A stretch of 64,000 nt of DNA from Silene latifolia. Lineage: Eukaryota; Streptophyta; Magnoliopsida; Caryophyllales; Caryophyllaceae. The stretch spans positions 32,800,152-32,864,151 of the forward strand of contig NC_133536.1 of the NCBI RefSeq assembly GCF_048544455.1. The letters run 5' to 3'. Positions within the stretch are counted from its first letter, which is position 1; every line of letters begins with the position of its first letter. The position numbers and the translations under genes were made by a program. Of the stretch, positions 37,543-48,570 are shown in pieces. The notes under the pieces were generated by a model, which did not search any database, was not told the DNA's origin, and worked only from the letters and a program-made list of their open reading frames with translations.

Positions 37543-39772
37543 TTGATCAAGTTCGTTATAAACTTCACTTTATTGCTTTCGAACTATTTTTTTATTATTG
37601 CTTTTGTGTGCGCGAAAACTTCGCTTTTATTTTCGTTTGCTTAGAATTTTTAAGTACTTTAGACTTTGTTCTGGGTTTTGCGCAATTTTTGGCGCGTACT
37701 ATTGTGCATTTGCAGGTAATTAGAGCTTATTAGCTCAAATCATTGAGCAATTACGAAGAAATAAGACGCTGCAGTAGTATTTTCAGTCGATCGACTGGCA
37801 CCATTGGTCGATCGACTGAATTGCAGGTTACAGGAGCTACTGTTCACGCCCACCTGGTCGATCGACTGCCTCTTTAGGTCGATCGACCACTGCTGCTGCT
37901 ATGTTCATTCACGACCTCTCCCCTGCTGTGTTTGGTCGATATGCGGTCCTAAGGGAGTCTTCTACTCCACTTTATTTCCGTCGAATTGTCTATTTCCTCT
38001 ATTGCCTCATTTTTGCACAATTTTACGTTTCAAAATTGTTTTTCTTCAGTCTTATGCGTGGTACTTTTTGTCTCTTCAGGTCCTTATTGGTAGCACTGCT
38101 GGCTACTGAAACCTCCTAGCTCACGCTGGTTTGGGGAGGTTTCCTTTGCTGCGCTCAAAGTCTTGTGAGTTCCCAAGTCTTTACCTTATGTCTTTATGTT
38201 TTTATTTCCCTTTTCTCGCAAATTCCCATTTCTCTTAGCTTTCATTACATGATTTTGCACAATGGGGACATTGTGCGATTTGGTTTGGGGAAGGGTTTTG
38301 CTTCGCACTTCATTCATTTGTTTGCATTCACGTTTAAATTTCCATCTGCATTGTTTTATTTAATTTCCCATATATATACAAAATTCAAAAAAAAAAATTG
38401 AAAAATTTCAAAAAAAAAATTCCATAAAATGCACGTTTACTTTAGCATATAGGTCGAGTCGGAACGGTAGTATTTCTATGATGATTTAGCATTTGCACCT
38501 GTTTTGCCTGAGCCTTGCTTGATTAACATGTTATTAGTAGAATCGTAAATGCATATCTACGAGTTTTCGTTACATTCTTGCTGAACTTGAGACTTGACTT
38601 TAATAATTGGCAACCTACATCATATTTTCTGAGTTTTAGAGCCTATAACTGGTGACATTCATGACCAGTTCATCTAGGAATGTGAGTAGTACTCCTTATG
38701 AGACATGTTTCCTTAATTTGCATAATTATGAATTTGATCTACTTAATACCTGTTTGCATTCGGTTTGTGGTTAGTTGACACATGTGGTAGAGGTTTCCTT
38801 TTTCTCATTTTACCCATAAGCTTCACACTGCCAAAAATAACCTTTTTGTCCCATTTACTACATCCTACATTTAGCCTGCCCTTTGTCAAGCTAGTAGTCT
38901 GTTTTCTTGGGATTGTTACCCGTTTCTGGTGGCATTTGCTCTGTTGAGATGATGGTTGGAAAATGAAAGAAGGAAAGAAAGAAACAAAAGAAAAAGAAAA
39001 AAAAAAGAAAGAGAGTTCTGTACTGTTTGAAGCAGTCGATCGACTGCTCCTGTTCGTCGATCGACTGAGTGTCGAAGAGAAAAGAAAAAAAAAAAGAAAG
39101 TCAATTCGCATAGCTTATTCTTATCTTTTGGCGATTTTTGCTCCCATGTTCCATTTATATCCTATGGGGAGTTTTATTGATTACTTCTATTTTGAAGATT
39201 GTGAGTTTTGTGCTTGTTATGGCACTGTTTCGTTTGATTATGAGCAAGAAGTTGGATGTTGTCACTTGGTTCCGTTTTGGTACTAGCTTGATCACCTGTA
39301 CCTCCACTTTACCATAAAATGTTTTGCCCCTTCTTACCCATACCTCACACTTCCATAATTATACCTCGGCTTGTGTCAATGGTCATCTGTTTGGTTGGAA
39401 TGCATATGTATGGTCATAGAGGTCATCTTCATAATTTATTGCTGGCATGTTTTCATAGGTCGCAGTTAGGTGAGAGTCGCTACAAATTTATTCTTCCTAT
39501 CTTACATATATATCACCTGCGCTTATTGAGTGATTTGAGTGGCCCGTGAGAGTCCAGTTTGATAAGTCTTTACAGTTAACGGTTCAGCAGTTTTTAACGA
39601 CTTTATAACTCGTTTGCATGATTCACATTACTAATTGATTGTTGGTTTATGCATTAAATTGGTTTAGGCTTTACAGTTGTCAATTCGCTCTGAGATTGAA
39701 CTCGTTCCATTAGGTCATTAGATCGAGTCTAGTTCTTGCTTGGGGACAAGCAAGGTTTGGTTTGGGGAGATT
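37543..39772 (+). other. Athila-3 3' non-coding region
   Basis: 2.2 kb without a convincing gene; the short ORFs here are not homologous to anything I recognise. It holds TCGATCGA doublets at 37787/37808, 37858/37879 and 39036/39057. There are PPT-like GGTTTGGGGA motifs at about 38128 and 38282 and an A-rich tract at 38380-38425. A block at 38440-38905 is homologous to Athila-1 (19560-19080, - strand), and a purine tract lies at 38958-39100. The terminal polypurine tract GGTTTGGTTTGGGGAGATT is at about 39754-39772. ATHILA ORF1 is absent. Confidence 0.82.
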
Positions 39773-41274
39773 TGATGCGTGTCATTTATATGATGTTTTA
39801 CATCTCTTTTTACACGCATTTCAGAGCTCATTTGTGTAATATTTGTTGCTTTTCTCCCTATTTCCGTCTACTTCCGTATTTTGTACTTTATTGCAGAAAT
39901 GTGAAGAATTCGATGGGAAATCAAGCCAAATCCGCCCCCGAGTAATCTGCATTGCAATTGACGTAAGGAATCACTTAAGGAACGAGCTTGGTGCGCGATC
40001 CAAGGCCCAAAAGACAAGTCCACGAGAATAAAGAAGTCAAGTAGCAGCTCACCCGGTCGATCGACTAGTCACATCAGTCGATCGACCAACTATCGGATAA
40101 CAGAAGCTACTGTTGCTGAGGAGCAGTCGATCGACCAGCCTTCGTAGTCGATCGACCAGATTTCTTTACCTGACGAGAATTAGAAAGTCGTGAATCTCAA
40201 GGCCCGTGAAGTTTAGGTTTTAGAAATAAGTTGTTGCGTTTATTTTCTATATAACGTAACACCAACATCAAGTCTAGATATTCAGAAATTTACATCAAGT
40301 TTTAGCATTAGGTTTTCATTCAAAGTTCTTTATCGAATAATTAGGGTTTGGAATTATCGTGAGCATCGAAATTCGGTTCTTATTAATCAACCTTACCCCT
40401 GCAATTCGGTATTTCTCCTGTCTACTTTCAGTTTACGTATTTTGCTAATAGATTAGAATTGATAGTTAGTGTTCCCAAGCCAATTATCGTTTCATCATCA
40501 TTGTTATTTATCTTAAGCATGAATTCCGTAATTGTCATAAGTTTTATTGTTGTTTTTACCTTCATCATGAGTAGCTAAATAGCTTGTGCTAGGATGTAGG
40601 CGATTTATGGTTAGGCGGCATTAGATTAGACACGGACTGAACCCGCGTGTCAGTCGATCGACTGACATAGTTGGTCGATCGACTGACCTTGTAAGGTTAC
40701 CCCTCGTTTTAATTGTTTTTAATCTTGTATTTAACGAATCGAATGCATGCGACCAGTTAGATACCTATTTTGTGACCGACCCATTAGATCGAAAGATAGG
40801 GTAGGTTATTTGACCATCAATTAATTCGACTAAACTGTGCTAAGATCGAAAGATAGGTATAGTTTAGACCATTAGTCGCTTTTCAGGACGAAAGTTAGTA
40901 TTAGTGACATTAGGGACCTTTAGCGAGATCGAGAGACGCTATTTGTTAGGAGTGGACCGAGAGGACCTCTTATTTCCCGCCTTACCTGTGTTTATTTCAG
41001 ACCGACTTAGTTGCTGCCGCCGAAGCTATAATGACCCGATCATCCTAGTACCCTTCTTTTATCTGTTTAATTCATATTTTTAGTTTATTTTCCTTTTATT
41101 GCCATTAGCTATAGAACAATTCAATTCAACCCCTATAATTGCTACCTTAGACTTTCATTAGACAACTAAAGTTTACAACTGCCTCCTTGCGGATCGACCC
41201 TGTTACCACTAGCCTAGGTTAGTCTTAATAGGAATTATAAATTTTATCTTTGGTACTCACAACGACGGGTATCA
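39773..41274 (+). repeat. Athila-3 3' LTR
   Basis: 1502 bp, TGATGCGTG..GGGTATCA. TCGATCGA doublets are at 40057/40078, 40127/40148 and 40654/40675, all at 21 bp. The few differences from the 5' LTR include one small replacement in the AGGC(AAAG/GGC)ATTAG region near 40616. Confidence 0.95.
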
Positions 41275-42000
41275 GGCCTAACTAGAAATTTTTGGGCTGA
41301 AGCTATTAGTACTGCATGCTATGTTCATAATCGAGCTTTGATTAGACCTATTCTCAAGAAGACTCCTTATGAGCTTCTTAGGGGACGTAAACCTAACATA
41401 TCACATCTACGTTGCTTCCGGAGTAAATGTTTTGTCCATAATAATGGTAAAAATAGATTAAGCAAATTTGATCCCGTAAGACGACGGTATTTGTCGGTTA
41501 TTCTAATCATAGTAAAGCATATAAGGTCTTTAATAAAAGAACCTTATGCATTGAAGAAAGTGTTCATGTTGTTTTTGATGAGAATAACATGTTTGACAAA
41601 GTCAACAGGATGAGGAAGAAGATTTGAACGAACCGATTTCCGGCTATCCAGGGGATGAACTTCCGAATGGATGTGGAAGATAAAGAAATTGAGGGCACAA
41701 ATGATGAACAAGGAACCCCTTCGAATGATAAAGGAAAGAGTACTGAGAGTTTAGTTGATGATACTACAACCTCTTCTCAATCCAAGCAATTGGAGGATAA
41801 AGTTATAACTGATGAAGATATAACTTCAACTTCAAATCAACGAACTAAGTCCAAAGTTATAACTGATTCTGTTATAACCCCAGACTTGGACTCAGGGGGA
41901 ACAAGGCTTGGACCCCAATCATTCGAAGAAGACGAGACAAGATCAGATGAAGATGTGCCTCATATTTCTAAGAAATGGAAATATAAGGATTCCCATCCAA
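41275..42000 (+). pseudogene. pol: Copia-2 integrase C-terminal part and linker to RT
   Basis: The integrase reading resumes with NFWAEAISTACYVHNRALI.., KKTPYELLRGRKPNISHLRC and KSKCFVHNN-type sequence, with a frameshift near 41480. The following variable linker (about 41655-42000) contains two doublets, GTTATAA-N9-TTATAAC type, at 41802 and 41856. They are each 23 bp and encode KVITDEDIT and KVITDSVIT. Confidence 0.85.
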
Positions 42001-43619
42001 TGGAAACCATCCTAGGAAGTTTGAATGAAGGCGTTCGAACTCGGAGAAGACTTAACAATTTCTGCTCTTTCTACTCATTTTTGTCAACCATTGAGCCAAC
42101 AAATATCAAAGAAGCACTTGCCGAACCAGATTGGATCGTGGCAATGCAAGAAGAGCTTCAACAGTTCGAACGAAACAAAGTGTGGCATTTGGTTCCAAGA
42201 CCTAAAGATCGAACGGTCATCGGTACGAGATGGGTGTTTAGAAACAAGTTGGACGATACAGGAGTGATTGTTCGAAACAAAGCTAGATTGGTTGTACAAG
42301 GGTATAATCAACAAGAAGGAATTGACTACGATGAGACCTTCGCTCCTGTAGCCAGACTTGAGGCTATTAGATTATTAATAGCATTTGCTGCTCATAAAGG
42401 AATAAAACTTTTTCAAATGGACGTTAAAACAAATTTTTCTTAACGGTTATTTGAATGAGGAGGTTTTTGTTGAACAACCACCAGGATTTCTCGATAGCAA
42501 GTTTCAAAACCACGTTTTTAAATTGGATAAAGCTTTGTATGGTTTGAAACAAGCTCCGAGATCGTGGTACGACAGATTGTCAAAATATCTTCTAGAAAGT
42601 GGTTTTAAAAGAGGATCTGTCGACAAAACCCTATTCCTGAAGACTGAGGTTTCCGATTTATTAGTCGTTCAAATTTACGTTGATGATATTATTTTTGGTT
42701 CAACTAATAATCGTCTATGCAAGTATTTTTCAGATTTAATGACCTCAGAATTCGAGATGAGCATGATGGGAGAACTCAAGTTCTTCCTTGGACTTCAAAT
42801 CCAACAAACTCCTGAAGGGATTATGATACACCAACAAAAATACATCAAGGAGCTAATCAAGAAATTCGGTATGGAAAATTCTAATTCTAAGCCAACTCCT
42901 ATGGGTACTGAAAAGAAGTTGACCTTAGATGAGAATGGTAAGTCTGTCGATGAAACGACTTATCAAGGTATGATTGGCTCACTTCTTTATTTAACTGCTA
43001 GTCGTCCGGATATTATGTTTAGTGTATGCGTTTGTGCTCGATTTCAATCGTGCCCTAAAGAATCGCACATGATGGCAGTTAAGAGAATCTTGAAGTATTT
43101 GATCGGTACATCTAAATTATATCTGTGGTATCCTCTTGAGTGTAATTTCGATCTCATAGGGTGTTCAGATGCAGATTATGCAGGATGTTCACTTGACAGA
43201 AAAAGTACTTCCGGCATAGCCACATTTGTTGGACCATGTATCATCACGTGGGGATCCAAGAAGCAAAATTCCGTTGCATTATCTCTCGCTGGCCGAATAC
43301 ATTCTTCTTTGGACTGGTATGTTCTCAACTTTTATGGCTTAAGCAACAACTATGTGATTATGGTGTTAATGTTGGGTGTATACCTATTCTGTGTGACAAC
43401 ACAAGTGCTATAATTATCTCTAAAAACCCTGCACAACATTCACGTACTAAGCATATAGACATTAGACACCATTTTCTACGGGATCATGTAGATAAGGGCA
43501 ACATAAGAATGGAATTTTGTAGTACAGAAAAACAATGGGCTGACATTTTTACCAAAGCATTGGCTAGAGAACGTTTTGAGATTTTACGATTGGAAATTGG
43601 TTTAATTGGTGGCAACTAA
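42001..43619 (+). pseudogene. pol: Copia-2 reverse transcriptase and RNase H
   Basis: The RVT_2 copia-type RT runs from [20 protein letters not shown] through [15 protein letters not shown] and [11 protein letters not shown], to [21 protein letters not shown] frameshift at about 42435 (before [10 protein letters not shown]) is followed by VYKLDKALYGLKQAPRSWYD-type sequence and the catalytic QIYVDD box (YVDD at 42676-42687). RNase H starts near 43150 (CSDADYAGCSLDRKSTSG). After a frameshift near 43290 it ends with LWLKQQL, DNTSAI, RTKHIDIRHHF and WADIFTKALARERFE, stopping at 43619. Only two frameshifts are seen over 1.6 kb, so it is recently inactivated. Confidence 0.92.
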
Positions 43620-44134
43620 ACTTGTCACAAAATTTTATTCTCTATATGACTGACTAGATTTGACGAGATTGTATGACTGTGTCCGTATTTTTAGTTGCAC
43701 TTTTATGTATGTCAACTTTATATTATATTCTGAGAATATTCCGTTTTCTAGTCATATATATTTTAAGTTTACTATGAGCCAAGAGTCGTAACCAACTACT
43801 CGTTTCTCTTGCCAAAACCGAAATTTCCATAAAATTATCTCTCACCATATCTTACTTTATCCTTATATATCTTACCATATCTTTTACCCTAACCACTTGT
43901 CTATCTTTTGGTAAATCCTTTATTAACAAAAAAAAAAAAAAGGAAATTTACCTAACTCATCTCCACACGCCACCTCCACTATCCTACTTCCCCTAAATGT
44001 CTATTACCATAATGAGATTCCAACTCCCATAAATACTCCCTCCTACCGTCACCATCACCATCACAAACACAAAACCCAAAGATCACTTTTTAGACTTTTC
44101 TACACTCATAACCTCCAAAAATCCTTTCACCATC
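43620..44134 (+). other. Copia-2 spacer between pol and ORF3
   Basis: No gene. AT-rich sequence with an A-run at 43930-43941 and a C/T-rich stretch just before the ORF3 ATG, as expected of an untranslated leader. Confidence 0.6.
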
Positions 44135-45619
44135 ATGACTCCTCCCTCAACTCGCTTTCACTCGCCCTCAACTCGGTCCACAACTCGGACCGGGTCATCC
44201 AAACCTTCATGCACCAAAACCTATGTCCCTATCAAAACTCCCTCACCTTCTTCAAACCAAAAACCAACTAACCCCGATCATAACCGGGTTGATCCTAACT
44301 TAGAAGGGAAAAGACGGAAGTTGAATAAAGGGAAAAAGAAGGACGTGGGGTTTGAAGACTCGGTGGAAGAAACTGAGGTTATAGCTACTCAAGAAGGTCC
44401 TCAAAGGACAATGTTTCGGGAATATATGCCGAATGCAACATCAAAGGGGCTTGATACTCTTCGACCCACCGCGGATGAAAGAACTCGTGTCAACAATGTG
44501 ATGAGATACGGTATTCATGGTGGTCGCCTCTATTCCGAAAAGTGGTATGGAAAAATCGAAGCCTTGCAATTCTTTAAGGATTTCTTGAATTTTCAAGAAT
44601 GGAAGAAAGTTTGTTCCTTTGTTGGTCCGGTTTATCCTATAGAGGTAATCCAATTTTATTCTTCCGTCTCTATAAAAAAAAATGTGTTGCATGCGGTGGT
44701 AAATGATACCGAAGTCAAAATCTCCCTTGCCGATTTTTGTACTCTGTTTTCGGTCCCTGATGATGGGATCGAAATAAATCCGAGTGCGGAATGGGGAGAT
44801 GTGACGGAGGAAGAGGAGCTTAAAATTAAGAAGTCGTTTGATGTTGATGCTACGGGGTCGAGTAACATGCTTGCGGGATCGTTTACCCCAAAATTGAAAT
44901 TCTTTCTTAATTTCATTTGGAACACGGTTGTTCCGCGACGGGGTGGTCATGATAAGTTGTCTAGCTATGAGATGTTGTTGTTGTCTAGGTGGCTCGAGGG
45001 AACCAAAGTTAGTCTCCCTTGTCTTGTGTTTCATAAAATCATTCAAACTAGTGTTTGTGTCACTGAGGAAAAATTTTATACAACTTTGGATTTACCTTAT
45101 GGCATGTAGGTCTCTCGACTTTTGGAACAAAAAGGGGTGATTGGGATTTCCAGTTATGGTGTAAGGGTGAAAGATGAGATGTGTGACACTCATCTTAAAT
45201 TGATGAAAGTCGGTGCTATTGGACCCGACTTGGTGTTTTTGTCAAAAGGGAATGTGGTGGAGAAATCGTCTGATCATGGTGAAGTCTTGTCTTATTTACA
45301 TGGGCTTGAAACACGAGTGGATGCTATGGCTAAGGATGCGGCTAGGGCGGCAAAAGAGTGTGTTCGTCATTCTAGCTCGTTAGCTAATTTGGCTAGTCAA
45401 GGTGGAGCCTTGTGGAAGGAAGGGAAGGCTATGCATGAGGATATGCGGGTTGTGTACGAGGCTACTCAAGCCTTGTCAATGAAGGTGCTTAATTTTGAGC
45501 GGTGTCTCACGGCTCAAGCTAATCACGTCCGTTCATGCTTCGATCGTCTCGACTCTCTTGAGTTTAGGACCCGTCCCGGTTATATCAACCCAAATGTCGT
45601 GAAACGTGACATTCCTTAA
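44135..45619 (+). pseudogene. Copia-2 accessory ORF3 (plant transposon protein-like), one internal TAG
   Basis: 494 sense or stop codons in one frame, broken only by TAG at 45107-45109. Residues 1 to about 80 are Ser/Thr/Pro-rich and then basic (GKRRKLNKGKKK, a possible nuclear signal). The core, residues about 85-320, has WKKVCSFVGPVYPIEVIQFY, then VNDTEVKISLADFCTLFSVP. This resembles the 'putative plant transposon protein' family often seen 3' of pol in SIRE/Maximus elements. The part after the TAG (45122 on) has a likely coiled coil with heptad-like Ala/Leu. Function is unknown; it is sometimes called env-like, but I see no signal peptide or clear membrane segment. Confidence 0.75.
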
Positions 45620-46131
45620 ACCCGTCCTCCTCTTTTCCTTGCCTTTTCTTTTGTTAGACTTTATATTTTGCATAATTGTCTAATTCGGCCCATTTTGGCT
45701 TTCTTCTCATTCGGCCCATTTGGCTTAAAACTCTTGTTCTTATTCGGCCCAGTTGGCAATTAGACTAATTTGGTTTGTAGTATGCTTACTTTCTATTTTG
45801 GCATGTTAATGTAGATTACTTTCTCGTTTTCTAATATCTCGTTGCATGCTTACATTGTGTCTCGACTAATATTATTCTAGTTGTTTTATGTCTTTTCTCG
45901 TCTTTTCGATGATGTCAAGAGGGGGAAGAAATCTTCGTGACTTAAGTATTTGCCTAAGCTTGCTCCTTGTCGGAATCTTTAATCTCTTAAGGTCCTTAGA
46001 AGCTATACTTTGTATATAAGTGATTGTTCTTGCGTTCAACTGTCTATGATTTTTTATAGTATTTTGTTGAGGGGGAACTTACACTTAGTCACAAATCTTA
46101 AGAGACTTGTCATCATCAAAAAGGGGGAATT
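45620..46131 (+). other. Copia-2 3' untranslated region and polypurine tract
   Basis: No gene. Contains three TTCGGCCCA(T/G)TTGGC-type repeats at 45685-45755. The polypurine tract AAAAAGGGGGAATT ends next to the LTR at 46131. Confidence 0.8.
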
Positions 46132-47794
46132 TGTTGGACCATATAGATATATGATTAAGTTTTGATAATGACAAGTGTATGTTTTATTTTATATACTCTT
46201 ACTTGTAATTGTTTGTTCAAGTCTTTGTTAGATTAACTTAGGTTTACAAGTTTAGCAAGTAATGTTATAGCTCTCTTAGCTATAACATTGAAGATTTGTG
46301 AAGCGTCATTCAAGTCATGTTATAGCAGCTTGAGCTATAACATTAGAAGTTCTTAAGGCATCATAAGCAATCGTAACAAGTTTCGAGTATGATGATCATT
46401 CAAGCAAAAGGCTAGATCAAGTCTTGAACAAAGCTCAAGATGAAGAGCTTTTGGTCAAGATTAAGAGAAGATCCTTTATGAAGATCTCCAGGAAGATTAG
46501 TTAGTATAGGTCTTCATCTAATGACGGTATCTTAAGATAAGAATATTGGGAAGTAAAGTTATAGCTATTTCACCTATAACTTTATCGACCAAACTTAAAG
46601 TTATAGTTGTTTCTACTATAACTTTAGGTAGCATTTTAAAGGCACGATTTTAATAGTTTTAAAATCATTTTTCAAAGAGTAAAATTCTCTTAAACATATT
46701 TCGAAATCTTTTGTATATAGTAGAGTTGAATTATGGGTTATTATAATTGGTGACTTGCATATTCCTATTGGTTAGTAAAACGACTTATGGGTCGTCATGC
46801 TACCTAGGGTTTGCTAGTCTATCTAATCTAACCCTAATCCAAGGAGATAGGTTTTATCCAAGATGGACACGGGCCTAGGGTTTCACCGTGAGTGCAAACC
46901 CTTGGGGCGTGTGAGGTTGTTGAGATTAAGTAAACTATCTAATCAAATCTAGCTTATATTTATATAAGATACTTTCCTATCTTTATAATATATGATTTGA
47001 TTTGTTTATTTATCCTAACATCTTAAAGATATAGTTTTACTTGTTAAATAAGATTTACTTTTATCTTATTTACCTAAAACTAAATTATCTTGGATTAAAT
47101 TCAGGGAAGAGATAAAAATTTATCTCTTATACCCTTGCCGCCTATTCTACGGCATTCTAGGGTTTCGTGCAAACCCTAGTACCCACTTCTACTATAAATA
47201 CAATTGATCATTCTTCATTTATCTAAGCTTTTCGAAATACAAGAAACTTTGCAAAACATATTTAAGCTTAATTCTTAATTGTCTTATTGTTTTGTTTTAG
47301 AAAATATTTACGAAAAGTCGTGCTCTTCAAATTGCTTATCTTTCCTTAAGATTACGTCATAAGATTATAGTACTTCATATTGTTTCTTACTCGTTCAATT
47401 GTGTGAACACTTAGAAGAACAATCAAGTGCTTTCTTAGTAACTTAAGATAGTCAAATCGAATATCTAGTGATATTCAAATCGAGTTATAGTTAGAGTTAA
47501 CTATACGAGTTGGGTTGATAATTTTGTAATCCGGAGTAAGGTACTAAAATTATTAATCGAGAATAGTGGACGTAGGCTTCGACGTGTGAAGCTGAACCAC
47601 TTCAAATATCGTGTGTCTTTGCATCTTTCGTTTCAGTCATTTCATTCGTTCATAATCAATTAGTTAATTAGTTAAAGTTTAATCAATAAACTTTAAGTAA
47701 TTAATTACCTTGATATAAAATAAAAAGTAGGCATAATTTTTAAATACTCAATTCACCCCCCCTCTCGAGTATTTCGGGTGTGATAGACTCTTCA
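46132..47794 (+). repeat. Copia-2 3' LTR
   Basis: 1663 bp, TGTTGG..TCTTCA, followed by the target copy TGCTT (47795-47799). The four GTTATAG doublets are preserved at 46264, 46319, 46558 and 46600, each 23 bp. About a dozen differences from the 5' LTR. Confidence 0.94.
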
Positions 47795-48570
47795 TGCTTC
47801 TACCAACTAATATGACAAATAAACTAAATGGAAGTCCTAAATTGACATTGTTTATACCGCATCAATCAAAATAAAGCCACATAGTCATTAACATAAAGAA
47901 GAAAAATGAGATTGGATAGATCATACCATGCGGTCTTCAATTTTCTCATGTCTCGGATGTGGCGTAGTCGATCAATGTGAACAAGGATAGAACAAACACA
48001 ATATATACAACAATATATACAAGACTACACTACAAAGGAAATGAACTTGTTTTTGGTTTTTCAATTTTTTAAATTTTTTTGGATTTTCGAAATTTTTGAT
48101 TTTTTGGATTTTTAAATAAAAGTTAAGTTAGAATTCCCCATCCCCACACTAATATGGGCATTGTCCTCAATGGCCAAAATGATGGGAAATTATGCAAGTA
48201 TGATGCATGAATTATACACTAAATGCAAGCTATACTAATCTACACGACATGATGCATGGGTTTTTGTTTATGACGGAGAGCATAATTTAGATTACCTCCC
48301 GTTGCGTATGTATGTACTTCCCCAAACCGAGATAGACATTATTTCTAATGTCCTAAAGTTGAGGTAGTTCATGCACACAAGATGCAATGCATGAAACTAA
48401 TTGTCATTTTGGATTTTCAAAAGTGGGAACAATGAAATAAGAACACCTCAATGGGGCCGAGGTGTTAGTCCTCTATGTTGCTAGGACTCTCCAACCATGA
48501 TCAAGATAAAATAAATAAAACAAAGAAAGAAGTAGACAAACCTCAAGAGGGTAGGAGCCTCCAAAGCTTG
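47795..48570 (-). mobile_element. Athila-2 3' non-coding region, proximal part
   Basis: This follows ORF1 on the - strand and continues at 27475 beyond Copia-2. It has a PPT-like GGTTTGGGGAAG (about 48319-48331) and an A-rich tract (48050-48120 complement) in the same order as Athila-1 and Athila-3. No gene. Confidence 0.75.

Larger units (their letters stand above)
32853..41274 (+). mobile_element. Athila-3, complete gag-protease element, 8422 bp
   Basis: A complete LTR element with two almost identical LTRs (about 8 differences by eye), a perfect primer-binding site, a polypurine tract and a 5-bp target duplication GGCCT (32848-32852 and 41275-41279). It encodes damaged Gag and protease only, with no RT, RNase H, integrase or ATHILA ORF1. 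It sits in the Copia-2 integrase in the same orientation. LTR similarity makes it the youngest datable insertion here. Confidence 0.95.

Noticed and set aside
37506..38401. Several 60-100 codon ORFs in the Athila-3 tail as a possible remnant of ATHILA ORF1
   Set aside because: None matches the ATHILA core pattern and the homologous Athila-1 tail is clearly downstream of ORF1.
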